Under the pieces are notes generated by a model, which searched no databases, had not been told where the DNA came from, and was given only the letters and a program-made list of their open reading frames with translations. A DNA stretch of 64,000 bases, from contig OZ024784.1 of NCBI GenBank assembly GCA_964017065.1, positions 2,478,598 through 2,542,597 on the forward strand. The letters are read 5' to 3'. Source of the DNA: Haliclona indistincta. Its lineage: Eukaryota > Porifera > Demospongiae > Haplosclerida > Chalinidae. Positions within the stretch are counted from its first letter, which is position 1. Each line of letters opens with the position of its first letter. The translations under genes and the position numbers were made by a program. Positions 12,820-27,700 of this stretch are shown piece after piece.

Positions 12820-12976
12820 GCTGCTCACAGAAATAAGCTTCAGCAAAATCGGTTGAATCTCCTTTTGTAGGCAATCTGTTCTATTCTTAGAATGGCTGTA
12901 CACGATTAATAATACTATTTTTAGTAACGTCTGCTGTCCAGCTCCACCCCCGCAAAACCGAACCAAAGTTCACAGC
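12820..12976. promoter_or_regulatory. Short divergent promoter region
   Basis: Only 157 bases separate the start codons of RhoBTB (-) and the secreted protein (+), so both 5' ends and any core promoters must lie here. No TATA box stands out. The segment is too short for separate promoters of ordinary size. Confidence 0.55.
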
Positions 12977-13810
12977 ATGCGTTGCTCCTTTCTTATAGCT
13001 GTAGTTGCGATTGCTAGCTGTGCTTATGCACAGCAAGTAGAAACGATCAATGGAACCATTTTTGTCAACAATGAATTCAAGCTGTTCATCAATGGGAGAA
13101 TGGTAGGAGAAGATATACTAATCCCTCACAATGCCTACAATGTCAGTTTCGAAGTTTCTACTGACGAAGACATTACTTTCGCGATTCTAGCCATCGACAA
13201 TGGCAACGAATCTACTGGCCTGGAGTTCGGAAATCGATGCTTAGGCAGCGGAGGAATGATCGGCATGTTTAGCAATGGCGTGGTGACCAACTCCAGTTGG
13301 TCTTGCTACACCGTGAACTACGGGCCAGTGAACTGGCTGGACTGCTACGGAGCACTGAATCGCAACGGAACGCTCAAGCTCCAGCCATTGTGCAGGCAAG
13401 ATAGTACGCCGCCAGTTGAAGGCTGCTCCAGTAGAGTACTAGACACTCCAGTAAATTGGACTGCTCCCGATTTCGATGACTCCCGCTGGCCGTATGCCAT
13501 AGAATACGAGGATAGTCCCGCTCTGTTTGGAGTGCCTCCAACAGGGTGCACTGATCCCAGCACCGTTGTGAGTCCTGATGTTGATCCTCAAGGAGTTAAC
13601 CTGACTTGTCAAGGAAATGTCAACTGGAGTGCATATGGCAGACGAGCCCGGTTCATTTGGAGAGAGGACCTCTGGTTGGACAACACACTGCTGTGTCGAT
13701 ACACACTAAAAAGAGCTGTTGGCAGCAATAAGGCACCAGCTGCCATGGCTGGGAGCAGTTTTATTATTCTGTTAGCTGTTGTAGTCGCTGTATTTACAGC
13801 TATAAACTAA
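12977..13810 (+). CDS. Secreted, probably GPI-anchored beta-sandwich/lectin-like protein
   Basis: Intronless, 277 residues. The N-terminus (MRCSFLIAVVAIASCAYAQ) is a clear signal peptide. The C-terminus is a hydrophobic tail (FIILLAVVVAVFTAIN) ending at the stop, preceded by small residues (AAMAGSS), which is typical of a GPI-attachment signal. There are several N-glycosylation sequons (NGT, NVS, NES, NSS, NWT, NLT, NWS) and Cys residues suited to disulfides. Segments such as VNWTAPDFDDSRWPYA and the final RARFIWREDLWLDNTLLCRY resemble galactose-binding-like jelly-roll domains that end in an IW...N.LCR strand. That fold assignment is from memory of similar sequences and is tentative. A ligand cannot be named. 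Confidence 0.75.
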   Translation: MRCSFLIAVVAIASCAYAQQVETINGTIFVNNEFKLFINGRMVGEDILIPHNAYNVSFEVSTDEDITFAILAIDNGNESTGLEFGNRCLGSGGMIGMFSNGVVTNSSWSCYTVNYGPVNWLDCYGALNRNGTLKLQPLCRQDSTPPVEGCSSRVLDTPVNWTAPDFDDSRWPYAIEYEDSPALFGVPPTGCTDPSTVVSPDVDPQGVNLTCQGNVNWSAYGRRARFIWREDLWLDNTLLCRYTLKRAVGSNKAPAAMAGSSFIILLAVVVAVFTAIN

Positions 13811-13883
13811 ATATTAGTGTCAAAACTCAATTTGCTACTGTTCTAGTATAGAAATTACATGAGTTGATAAAATGGTACAAATG

Positions 13884-15367
<1,484 letters not shown>

Positions 15368-15722
15368 TTTGGAATGATGACGTAGTCCACACTGACGTAA
15401 TACTAAAGCTGACCAAAGACAAAGTCGAGGACAAAGTGCAAGTTTATCAACGAGCTAGCGCTGCTTACAAACTGATGCGATGGTTCTTTCTGCGCATGCA
15501 AAACGCAGTGTTGATAACCCGCGAAAGAGTGACATTACAATTTTCAGTTCGGTGCGAGAACGCAAAATTTGTACAAGAGTGCAATTTTTGTTAAAAAATT
15601 ATTATGTTTACAAGTAAATATAAAAAGTGCTACTAATCTTCTCTATCCACTGCAAAATAAAACGACTCCAACTAATAAATTATTTTATACTATGAAGTCA
15701 GTGGGTTGTCCAAAAAGAGTAT
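15368..15722. other. Intergenic: iminopeptidase 5' flank and 3' flank of the giant gene
   Basis: A 355-base gap between two minus-strand genes. It must contain the promoter of the iminopeptidase and the 3' UTR of the giant gene. I see no further gene, repeat or clear motif. Confidence 0.5.
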
Positions 15723-18700
15723 TCAGTTTTCTGGCTTTTTGTCCTTTTCATCAGAGGTGTCAGCGGTTGGGGGTTTTGGAGCTGCAGAGAAAGGGTCCTT
15801 TTTTATTTCTCCTCTAGAGGGCATTTTTGGCATTCCAAGAGGTGGTCTGAGTGGCAGTGCTCCAACTGAGGCTCCTTGTGGTCGCTGGAAGGTCAGTGTA
15901 GTTGGAGGAGATCTACCTGCAGGAGGGCTCAAGGGAGGGGATGCAGCAGTTCCACCAGGAGAAAATGGGTCTAAGGATGATCTCCTTGGTGATGACATGC
16001 TTGGTAGACTGGGTCTGCCTGCTGGTGATGTAGATGGTAGAGTGTGCAGAGGTGGTGAGCCTATCTGAGGTAGTGAGCCAATATGAGGTAGTTGCCGACG
16101 TACAGGAAATGAGGGAGCAGGCGAGATAGGTGCCAAAGATGGCATGGCATCTCCAGCTTCTTTCCCATCTGAGTCAATGTTCTCATCTGATGAAGTGTAT
16201 GGTGAGCCTTTCTTTGGGTAAGGTTTGCCGCTCAAGGGCCCTTTGCCGCCTCCTATTGTAGGCAAAGGAGCTAGAGATGTTCGAGTAGGAGAGATTGGAG
16301 CAAGAGCAGGAGGCAATAAGGTTGTTGGAGAGGTGGGGGGACTCTGCTGATGGATGGGAGGTAGATTGTGTGGTAGGAGAGCCCTAGGTATCATCCCTCC
16401 GCCAAGTGTGGTTGGTGCCACTCCTATAGCTCTCTGAGCTTGAAGATGTATAGGTCCTTGCAATGGCGGCAGACCTGATCTTGCTGTAATCTGTGTCTCC
16501 CTAGTTGGTTGTGTTGTCAATTTAGGTAAACCCTGAAAGAAAGAGAAATAATGTCGTAAAGAGTGTCATTATTAAATTTATAGTGTAAACTTACAAGTGG
16601 TGTAAGTGATGGTAGACTTGATGGACCAATTGAGCTTCCAGCAGTCCCAATACCTGGCAAAGTGCTTGATAATGGTAGAGAAGGTTGTATTCGAGCACCA
16701 GCTCTTGGTTTGAACATTTCTGAGACAGCTGTAATGGAAGGAAGACCTTCAGCAGGGGCTGCAGTTGGTGGCCTAGCCACTGCAGGTAAATTTTTCAATG
16801 GATCTTTACCATCCTTTGGCTGTGCAAAAGGATCGGGAACATCTCGCATTGCATCCCTATCCGTTGGTTTAGACCATGGTTTTGGCATGTCTTCCTTTCC
16901 TTCCTGTTTACCTGGACTGTAGCTATGATTTTTCCAACGTTGGACTACTATCAAAGCCTGTTTTCGTTCTTTCTCTCGTTTGTACCGCCGATAGGCAAAG
17001 TATAAGAAGATGAACACACCAGTGATGATAATGAGCAAGACGACAGCTATTAAAACCCACACCCAGTCCAGTGAAGTCAGTTGAGAGCAGGCTAAACCTC
17101 CGTCGAAATTTCCGTCAAGAGTCATGACAGTTTTATAGGCTCTGCAGGATAGCTGATTGTTACTGCAAACTCCAATGCTAGGAGATTCAGAAGTACCTCC
17201 ACATACATTGACACCAATACAATGAGGTCTGTCGCTAGGCAGCTCACTACTGTTGCCTGTATACTCGACACCTGATGTGAGATAGTTATTTGTGAAGCTG
17301 AGAGAAAAGTTCGTCTCTGATGGCATTTGGCTACCCAAAGTCACAATGGTGATTTGCAACCGAGACCTTGGAGGTGAGACTTCTGTAAGTGGGAGCCATT
17401 CACCAGTATAGTCTGCACCCAGCGAAGGATTGAATACAAATATTTTGTCAAGCTGTGCTTTAGTGGTCGCAGGAGGCTGATCAGTAACCCGATCGAAATG
17501 AATAGTGATAATGTCACCAACTCCATATTCATTGTGCCGGCAGTTTGGATCGTGTGCCACAACACTAGTAACCTCTGGAGTGAGATTGTCGTCTAATTCA
17601 GAATACTGACTCACTATTGGTCGAGCACTGATTGGTAGATTTAATGTGTAGCTCTCCAAAATTGAAATATTCACTCCCAGTAGCTGATTGATCACACTAG
17701 CAATGGTTCTGTTATTGAGACCACTGCTAATCCTAGATATAAAACTAGCTTGATTGACTCTTGGATTTACATGCAGACTGGAATAGGACTGGATTTGAAG
17801 AACAACCTCTGAACCTACTGGTAGCTCAGTTAGACTGGTAGCCCTCTTGGATCTGCTGGAAGATTGTATGGAAGAGAAGTAGGATGCTGTGTCTCTGATT
17901 TGTCTCTCGTAGACAGTATTTGCATCCTCTCCGTTTCTCAGTAGATTGGCACAACCAACAACATTCATTTGAACACCAGTACCAATAAGAGAGAGGTCAA
18001 GAATATTCTCCGCAGGCTGTTCACAGTAAAGCATCAGTTGTTGGTAGCTGAACGGCTCTCTAAAAATGAGTGAGAATTGTGTTTTCGGAAAGATCAGTTC
18101 ATCTCGGTTGTTTTCTTGTGTATTGTCTTCAACTGCAATATTACGAACGAGTATGCTTGAGAGCAATGGTAGTCGAAGACCCCAGTTACCAGTCAGTAAC
18201 GGTGAAGTGGCTGTTGAGTGCACTGAATTACCATCTGCACTAAGCAGACAGAATCGATTCACACTCACTAATATCTGTCCTTGACTATCAAATCCACCAC
18301 ATTGTGCTGCATTGGGTCGCACTGCCATTGTCCAGTTACCAATTTTACTCTCTGGTTGAGGATATCCTTCATCATTTACTGTAATCACAAGATTCCTAGG
18401 AGTCTCCCATTGTCCTGTGTACCTGTTTGGTACTAACGTAGGAGGAATGAATCCACTTGAAAACTCAAGCAATTGATCGATATCGTCAGCTGTGATTTGG
18501 CGCATTGTAACACCATGTGGTGGCATGTTGGTGTCCTCACTAAACTGAATTCTGATTTGATCTCCTCGTGATACCTTAGAGTCTGTGTGCAGTTGATTCT
18601 CTACGTAAGGAATCGCTTCTAAAATGGAAATACTTGGTCCTGGTTTAGTAACAAATACTCGAGCAGTTGCTTCAGAGCATCGGGGTGATTCACTTCCAAT

Positions 18701-21700
18701 TGCGAGGTCACAGATTTGGTAATTGAACTCAGCGTATCCACTGAATTGCTGATTTGGTGTGAATATCAATTGCCTTCTGTTAGCGGGATTTATTTCGGCT
18801 CTACCATTGCTGACAGGGGGTCTGATCATTAGCGACAGCTCGTCAATGTTGGTTGTTTGTGTGAGATTGTACAGATTCAGATCCAGTCCTCTATTCTGTG
18901 CTTGATAGCTCTGCAGGTCATCATAATCAAACACAGCGGCCGATATGTTCCTGTACAGATAAGTCTGAGAAGAGGCAGGGTCTGAAACTTGCGAATTTTC
19001 AAAAGGAGACAAAATGACGGTTTCGCCTTGTTTAGTGGTAGTAGATATGTCTCTGAGGATAGGAACGTCATTTTGATTCACAACAATGATAGAGACAATA
19101 GCTTCATCGCAAGTTATCTTGCTGGACTGCTTTGTGCACTCAGGATCTGGATCGACTCTTCCAAGCTCCACATCTCTTCTAGGGTCACAGGGATCGCAGA
19201 CTGAGTAGGTAAAGCTATCCGGACCTACGTAGTTCTGGGGTGGTTCATAGGTGACTACTCCGTGAATCTGGTAGACACGAAGACTTCCACCCATGGCTGT
19301 GGTAAACTCTTGGAATAGCTCTTGAGTGGTAGTGTTAACAATAGAAATCTTCAGGTCAGCATCTGACGATTCATTGTCATGTGAATTTTGGAATATGTCA
19401 ATCAGATCAAAGTCATCTTCTCTCATTGAGAAAGTGAAATCCATTGCTTGAGGTGGATCGTTGACATTCTGTATAATGATCAATACTTGACCACTGGAGT
19501 TGCAGGCTCCTCTTGAGTCACAGGCCTCAAAGAAAAGGTTGTCTTCACCAAAGAAGTTCAAGAATGGCGAGTACTCAACAAATCCCGTAGTGTTGTCATA
19601 GCTGACAGTTCCATGAGATGGTAATGGATCGAGCAATCTAATGGCGTCTGCTGGTGAGTTAACTTCTTCAGCATCATACGTTCTCGCCTGCAGATTGAAG
19701 CGAAGGAGTGTGTCTTCATTTCCAGTGACATTAAACAGTGGTACTTGAGGTACGTCATTCTTAGGCTCAACTAAGACAGTGATAGTTTGGTTAGTGCAAG
19801 CCACCACTGTGTGATTGTCACAAGCTCGAATACTGAAGAAGTCTGTACCATTGAAATTGAGGTCTGGTGTGTAGATCAAGGTACCGGTCCTTGGAAACAT
19901 TCCTGTGGACTGATAGTAGGTCTGATTAAAGGAGTAGGTTAGGTTGCCGTTTTGTGGAAGATCAACTATAGAAAATGACCCAGCATGAAGTATGTCTTCA
20001 GGATCGGTTGCAACAAGGTCATCTGGAAGTGTTAGTATTCGAGCTATGTCTTCGACCACGTCAACAACAATGATACCAAACTCAGGAGCATCATTAATAG
20101 GATGGACAGTGATTGAAATATTGTGCTCAGAGTAACCACCTTCAGTGTCATTGGCAAACAACACTATCATGTCTTCTCCATAGAAATTCTTATCGGGAGT
20201 ATACAATACATACACATCTTGCTTCAGACCATTTCTGTAGTCAAACAGATCTCCTGTTTCTGTTGGTGGAACAATACTAAGCACAGCTTCAGATATATTG
20301 CTTGAAACTCCTGTCCCATTACTAACAGAAATGACACCAAATGCAATAGGTTCTGTGAGTCTTGATTCAACATCAGCTAGAGTGATGGAGATGTTGAGAA
20401 CAGTGTCTTCTGGTGTGTTCACGGGAGATGTAACAAGGAAAAATGGTAGATCGTTGATACTACGAATAACTAGCATGATTGTGATGTTAATGCAGACCAT
20501 GTTGCTGTCACAGACTACTGCTGCCACTGATTCATTGCCATGAATGTGTTGGAAAGGTCTAATGTCAAGCATTGTTCCATTTTCTCTGATAATGATTTCA
20601 GTTGCACCAGGAAAAAGCTTTGTCACTCTCGGATACTGAAGACCTGGTATCAAGTCATCCTCAACGTCTCCGAAAAACTGAGTAATATCAACCATTGCCA
20701 ACTGATCTTCATCAATGACCAGGTTCAGATCATCTGCTGGATACGGTGGATCATTAATAGGCCTGACTGTGATGGTGATATTTTGCAATAAAGAGCAATG
20801 GTTGTGTGAATCACATGCTCGGTAGAAGACTGTGAAAAAGCCGTAGGCATCCCTCATTGGAGAGAAAGTGATGTTCCCTGTCTGCTGATCAACAGTAGTT
20901 GTAGCATTTGCTGGGGCATCGACTATTCTGATAGAGCTACCATTGAGGACTTCCTCATGGTCAAAGAAGTTAGCAAGAACACCGATAGTGATGTTGGTGT
21001 CTTCGTCGATCTCGTATGCAGTCTGAAATGAATCCACAGGCTGATATATGGGGTTGTCATTGACTGCAACTACTAGAATCACTGTGGTTTGTAGGTTGCT
21101 CCAGGCACCTTGAGGGTCTTGAATACGGAACGTGACAGTTCTGTTTCCTGGAGTCGGGTGCTCATCTGAGTTGCAGTAATGGAGGCTCCTTATGGCTACC
21201 TCCATCTGCTGCAGTAGCAAGCTACGAGCTAGATCAATGTGAGAGAATCGTGCACCTTCTGGAGGACAAGAAGCACTGACATAGGGAGCAAGAGCAACCT
21301 TGAGGTCGGGAAGAGAATTCAAGTCTGATTCTCTAAAGAACACAGCTTCATGTCCAGAGTCCATCACGTCCTGAATAGTGACTTGGACTCGTGATGATAT
21401 TGTATCATCGTCGTCTTCAATTCTGACGAAGCTAGGCTGCACTATGTTAACAGCAGGGGCATTCTCTATGTATGTCACTAAGTGCTCTGCCTGTGTGATG
21501 TTCGTGTTGATAGGTGCCATGGTTGTGGCTGTGGCTGGCTCTGTAGTGACTGGGTTTGTAGTAGTAGGTGCAGTCGTAGTGGGTTCATCTCCTGAGAAGG
21601 GCATGAGACCCTCACCGGACCCTGAAGCACCTGATCCCATTCCTGATAGTAGTTGGTCTGGTCCAGCTGTCGGTGAAGGTGCAGTCGTTGGAGTTCCTGG

Positions 21701-24700
21701 AACGAGAGTAATATTGTCACCAAACGAGAAAGTTCCAGATGAAACCCGAAGTCTGGGTGGGTCATTTACAGCAATGATATCCACTGTAGTGTAACGAGCT
21801 ATGCTATACAGCTCTGCGTCTTTCACAGTGACCCGAATCAACCGAGGTGTGTAGAACGGCTCATCAGCCGTGTTCTGGTAGGTGACTGAGCCAAGAACAT
21901 CACGATAAGTCTCGACAGGTGCCTCTCCTCTGATAATAAGAGTACAAGAGCTTCTGACATAACTCTCGGACAATGGCATCAGCACAGCAGAACTGCTTGA
22001 GACAAAGGAGCTAAGGATTTCGTGCTGTCCATCGAGACAATTCGTAACAACTACTCGAGCTTCGGTGAGCATGTCGCTGTCAATATCAACCAGTGTGAAG
22101 TTGTCATTGGTGAGTATCACAGGATCTGATTCCTCAGTGAACTCCACACTGTAGTTCCTACCTGGTTCATCACCGTTCAGATCCAGCATCGGAGGATCAT
22201 TGACAGAGGCAAATGTTAGGAAGGTCTCAGCTACAGGACTGTTATACCTCTCTCCATCAAATACAGTGAATGCGATGATCCTCATAATTGTGCTGGGTTT
22301 GCCTGGATCAGCAATTGTGTTCTCATACATAGCGGTCCTCAGTAGGGTTTGGTAGTCCAGCACATCAGCTGAGCCCTCAAGTAGCAGAGATCCACTGGTA
22401 GCATTGTATGATACTGAGATATTTGGAAAAAGTGTCTCGTCAACTGAGAGAAGCTCATTCGGAGCATCGTATGGGTCTTGAATGACAACCATTGCTTGAA
22501 CCAGGTCGTTGTGATCGTAATCATAGACCTCCAGGTCAGATAAGCTAACGATTGAGACAGCTCCACTTCCCTCTACATATTCCAACATGAAGTCAATATC
22601 TGACTCAGTTGGTCCGTTCAAATCAATAACAGGAGCATCATTGATGACTTCAACAGTCACAGTGATGGTGGTTACATTGCTCAGAAAATCTTCATCGGCA
22701 GCAACCAGGACAAACTCTCTATCTCCAGCTATCGGCTCCTCTGCTGTATTGACGTAAGAAAGAGTGGAAAGAACTGCTTGGAATTCATCAACAGAAGCAG
22801 GACCAAGAAGCAAGAGGGTGAAGTTGCTATACATCACCTCGATCTGCTCAGATGATGTCGCATTGAGTATCTCAAAGTTGCCGTTCATTGGATTAGTGAG
22901 AGTGACGGTGATGTTGAATATCGGTAGGTCACCTCCATCGTCGTCAGTTATGGTAGCATTCTCTCCTATCACGACAGGCATAGGTGAAGTGTTCACTCGG
23001 TGCTCCGTGTACTCAAAAGGCTCTGATGATGTTGTCAGCACAGGAACCTGGTCATTGATGACGCTTACATTCACAAACACAGTTTCAGTGTTGCTGGATA
23101 ATCCGTGAAGGTCAGTCACTTGAAGTTTAATCTCTCTAACTCCAGGTTCTGGTTCCTCATCAATGTTGATGTATATAGCCGTCCTCACAATCGCCTGATA
23201 AACAGCTACAGGAACATTACCTTGGACCCGGAGTTCCCCTACAGATTCATCATAGCTTTGTGTGACAGTGACATCTGATGGAACTACAGATAGATCGACA
23301 GCAACTCTCTCATCTTCTGATGGAGGGACAGGATTTATAGTGATCACAAACGATGCCATCAGGAAGAATTCATTGTGGTCCTCGTCTGTGAGGGTTGTGT
23401 TTGGAGCGACCAGTGGTACTGGAGAAGGTCCACCTTCGGTAAAGTCAAACTGATACAAGTAAGTGATCAGAATAGGATGATTCTCAGCAAGAAGCCTGTA
23501 GGTCACCATCGTAGTCACAGGAAGGTTGAGTTGACTACCATCATTGATATAGTGGTGTATCAGTCTGGTAGTATTCTCTGGCTCAGAGTGACTGTTCTTG
23601 TACACTAGGTGAGGCAGGAGAGCCTCATAGGCTTCAATGGAGACTTCAGCTGCACCAGAAAGAGCAGTGAATGTAAGACTGGATGTTTGAATACTATCAG
23701 TAGTGTTGAAGATTTCGTAAATCAGCTGTAGACTCTCTGTTTGGTTGCCGACAGTTACAGTTGCAACGTTACTGGTACGATTGATAACTACATTTGAGGT
23801 GTTTGGTAGCAATACCAGATCAATCATTTCCGTCCCTTCATCCATTGGATTCATGACCTCGATCTTCACTGACTGCATGGTGGTGTTATCAATGTCAGTC
23901 AGTCGGATAGCTGCCGGCTCCACAATCCTAACATAGGGATCGTCTTCAGTAAACAAGACATCTAACTCTCGTCCATCTCCAGCACTAGCGATACGAAGGA
24001 CAGGAAGATTGTTGATGGAAATCACAGAGATTTCAATCCTCTGCACTTCTCTACCAAACTCATTAATGATGCTCTCATTGTTGATGGTAGAGTCTACTCC
24101 ATAGCGACCTGACAGACCCTGGGTAAGACCTGTATTGTCCCAACCACGTGCCATGATATAGGGAGTATCTGAACCAGGTCTAACAGTGCCATTGATGTAG
24201 TTTATCGTATTGAAGTAGATGCTAGTAGGTTGAAATCTGATGCTACAGTCAGTAGCCGACAAAAGTGTTGCTTTCTCTATCAGTGGAAGTGCTGGAATTA
24301 TGACACCATAGATGAAATCACCAATAAAATCCTGCCACTGAGAGTGGATACTAAAGCAACGATACTGCCATTGCCCAAACCGCTCATCTACACTAACAAC
24401 AGCAAGACCTTCTTCAGCATTTGCATCCACATCAATGTAGCCATTGCGCAGGATTGTAGCAACCAGCGTTCCATTGTTGTTCATGATTGGCAAGCCCTCA
24501 GTGATGGCAGTGAGAGAGAGTCCTGATGACAACACTGGTGAGTCATTTACAGGCTCAACAAAGATCTGAGCCTTAGAGTTAGTACGACTGAAAGGACCAG
24601 TCACTCTGTCAGTGGCTGCTACATTAACAAAACTACCATCAGCAGGACCTGAAGTAAGATCCCAAGCAACAAACACAACATCCGAATAACCATTGTAGTC

Positions 24701-27700
24701 CTGGTTGGGCCAGAAACGTAGTTTATTCTGACCTACAGGTTGCGAGCTCAACACCAGAGCGTTGCTGTAAGAAATACTAACAAGGCTAGTCCAGCTGAGT
24801 CCACTGTCAGTGGAGAACTGCCACATACCATTGCTGTCATTCACACCTACTATTGCCACACCAAAACTGGTGTCATTTGCATCAATGTCACTAACTCCAG
24901 CAACCAGTCTAGTTATATCATCTCCATCTGAATTTCTGTTGTCCTCTTTGATCTGTGTAAGGTTGACAGTGATGTTTGACAGCAATGGAGCATCATTGAC
25001 AGGAGTTATTATTCCTCTCAGTGTCACAAATTGTGAACTGTAGGCATCAATTCTCGACACAGATGTAGCATTGGCGATTGCTCCATCAGCCAGTCCATCA
25101 GTAGCATCCCATAGCACAAACGACACAGTGATCTCTCCATTGAAATCTTTGTTAGAGACAAACCGTATCCTGGTTGATGAACCATTCAAGCGCAAAGCTG
25201 TGGCGTAAGTGAGAGCAGTGTTGTTAGGGATGGGGTACCAGGTAGCTCTGAAATAGAATGGCGGTGAAGTGGGTGTTATAGGAGTCATGTCTCCACTGCC
25301 TATTGGAGTCATGTCTCCACTGCCTATTGGAGTCATATCTCCACTGCCAGTAGGAGTAATCCCACTGCCTACATCCCCACTGCTTACGGGCTGAAGTGAG
25401 TCCAAACCACTCCCTGATCCAGAGGACATGTCTGACACAAGGTCATTGAGATTACCGGACATGGTAGGAGCACTGGTAGTTGGAACATTAGTAGGAGGAG
25501 GAGGAGGAGTAGTATCATAGTCAGTGGTATACTCCCAGCGACCATTAGCAGTACTGATCTGAGTAATAGCTATACCAGGAATGGAGTTAGCATCGTCATC
25601 AAGAATCAATGAACCAGCAAGATCCTCAAGTGACCAGCCAGCATTCTGTTCAAGAGGAACATCCTCATAAGTCGTGAACTCATAGAGGCTAGCAGACTGG
25701 TTGAAGTAAGGTGAGTCATTGATGTTCATAATGTGCAGTGTAGTCTGTACACCAGATGCAGTGCTAATACCATCCGACACAGCAAACTGAATTATTCTGG
25801 TCTGATTGCTAGGCTCATCAGCAGTGTTGTTGTACATGAGTGTTCTCAGGACCTGTTGGTACTCATGCACATTCTCCAGTCCACTAACAATGAGTGTACC
25901 AGTGGAGACATTGTAGTATTGGCTGGGTCTAAAATTCCAGACAGAATAGTGAGGATCGGACGGAGATCCTTTCAACTCGGTCACATTGTTGACCCACAGT
26001 CGCTCGTGTGGACCATCCAGTAGGTTCTCTATGGTGACTTGTATGAAAGCAAGTGTAAGGTTGTCAATATCCATTATTAGTGTGTCCATTGCTACCACAC
26101 GCACTGGTCCCTGCTCTTCATAGAAGGTTGTTTCGTAATTGAAACCAGAAGCATTGCCGTTGACATCGAAAATCGGCTTGTTATTGACAGCTGTGAAGAA
26201 TATTGATGTGTTTGCAGGTATGCTATCATTCAGACCATCATTCACAATAAACTGGATCACTCTAGTTGCATCGGAAGGATTTCCAGGATGGGAGAAACTA
26301 TTGTTGTAGGTGACAGTAGCAAGCACAGCCATGAATTCCTCTGTGGTAGCTGGACCAGTAAGAACCAATCTCATGTCTGAGAAAGATACAGTGATGTTGC
26401 TGGACAGAGACGAGTCAGCAGAAAGAACCTCTTGTTCTGTGTCAGGAGCTGAAGTGATGAGAACTTCAACTGACACGAAGCTGCTGTTGTCATAGTCAAC
26501 TAGGGAAAAGTTTGAAGCCACAATGCTTACTGGTCCTTCTCCCTCAGTGTAGTTGACAAAGTTATAAGTATCGATTAGCTCTCTGTTGAGGTCCAGTTCT
26601 GGTGGGTCATTGACCAGCTGTATTTGCATCTCAGTGGTTGGTAAATTAGACAATGAATTGCCCTGGTCTTGGACAAAAATTGAAATTGTTCTTGTTCTCG
26701 GATCAGGCTCTTCGGCAGAGTTCTGATAGCGAAGACTCCGCAGAGCTGTTCGATAGTCACTGATTGGGCTTGCTTCGCCATTAGACGGCGTAAATACAAG
26801 TCTGTAAGTATCTGTATTTGCGTCAATTTGCAAGCTGGAGTTCAAGCTGGTGCCGTTCAAATCATACAGAAGAGTTTCCTGGTCTCCATCGTGTCGTTGA
26901 AATGAAACAACAGCAAAGGTAAGGTTTTCATTGTCGACGTCAATGAGAGAGAAGGTAGCATTCACAAGAGGCACTGGTATGATTGTGCGATGAGGAGTAA
27001 TAGGCTCTGTGTAAGTAGTAGTGTAGTCAGCTGTTGCTCCACCAAGGAGAAGGACAGGCCGATCATTTTCTGATCGAACAATTATAGTAGCATTCAAAAT
27101 GTCTCTGCTGAAGGAGTTGAGATGATTGTCAGGGTTTGAGGTGGTGTCAACACTGTAGTTCATATTAGCATACTCAGTTGCATCCCAACCACGGACACAT
27201 ATGTATGGTGCATCTGATGCAGGCCTTGGATTGCCGGCAAGATCAAGTTCAGTGTTAAAGTTTATGTTCGGAATAAAACGAATACGGCAGTGCTCCAATA
27301 AAAGAGTAGCTCGCTGCTCATTTGGTAGTCTTGGAGCAATTTGACCAAACTGATACCCTCCAATGAAAGCAAGCCATGTAGTGTCACTTCCAAGAGGATC
27401 ACAAGTATACTGCCATCTCCCGAAGCGAATATCAGTGCACACTACAGCTAGACCAGTCAAAAATCCAACATCAACATCTTCATAATGGTCTCTCAATATC
27501 TCACGCACTGGTGTCCCGTGATCGTTGGAAGTTGTGATTTCTTCAAAAATAGGAGTCAATGTCATTCCTGGTAGTATAACAGGTGAGTCATTGACAGGCT
27601 CAACCTCTTGACTAGCCATGGCAGTGCCTATGCTGAAGGTATGGCTACCCAGTGTGTTGACTCTAGTTCCACTCGGGTAAGTGATGTTCAAATCCCACAG

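Noticed and set aside
21378..21794. Plus-strand open frame of 138 codons opposite the giant gene
   Set aside because: It is antisense to a continuous coding frame with clear domain sequence; its composition is the mirror of the SG/T-rich linker. The same applies to other long plus-strand frames between 16600 and 35000, including 28307-28837.
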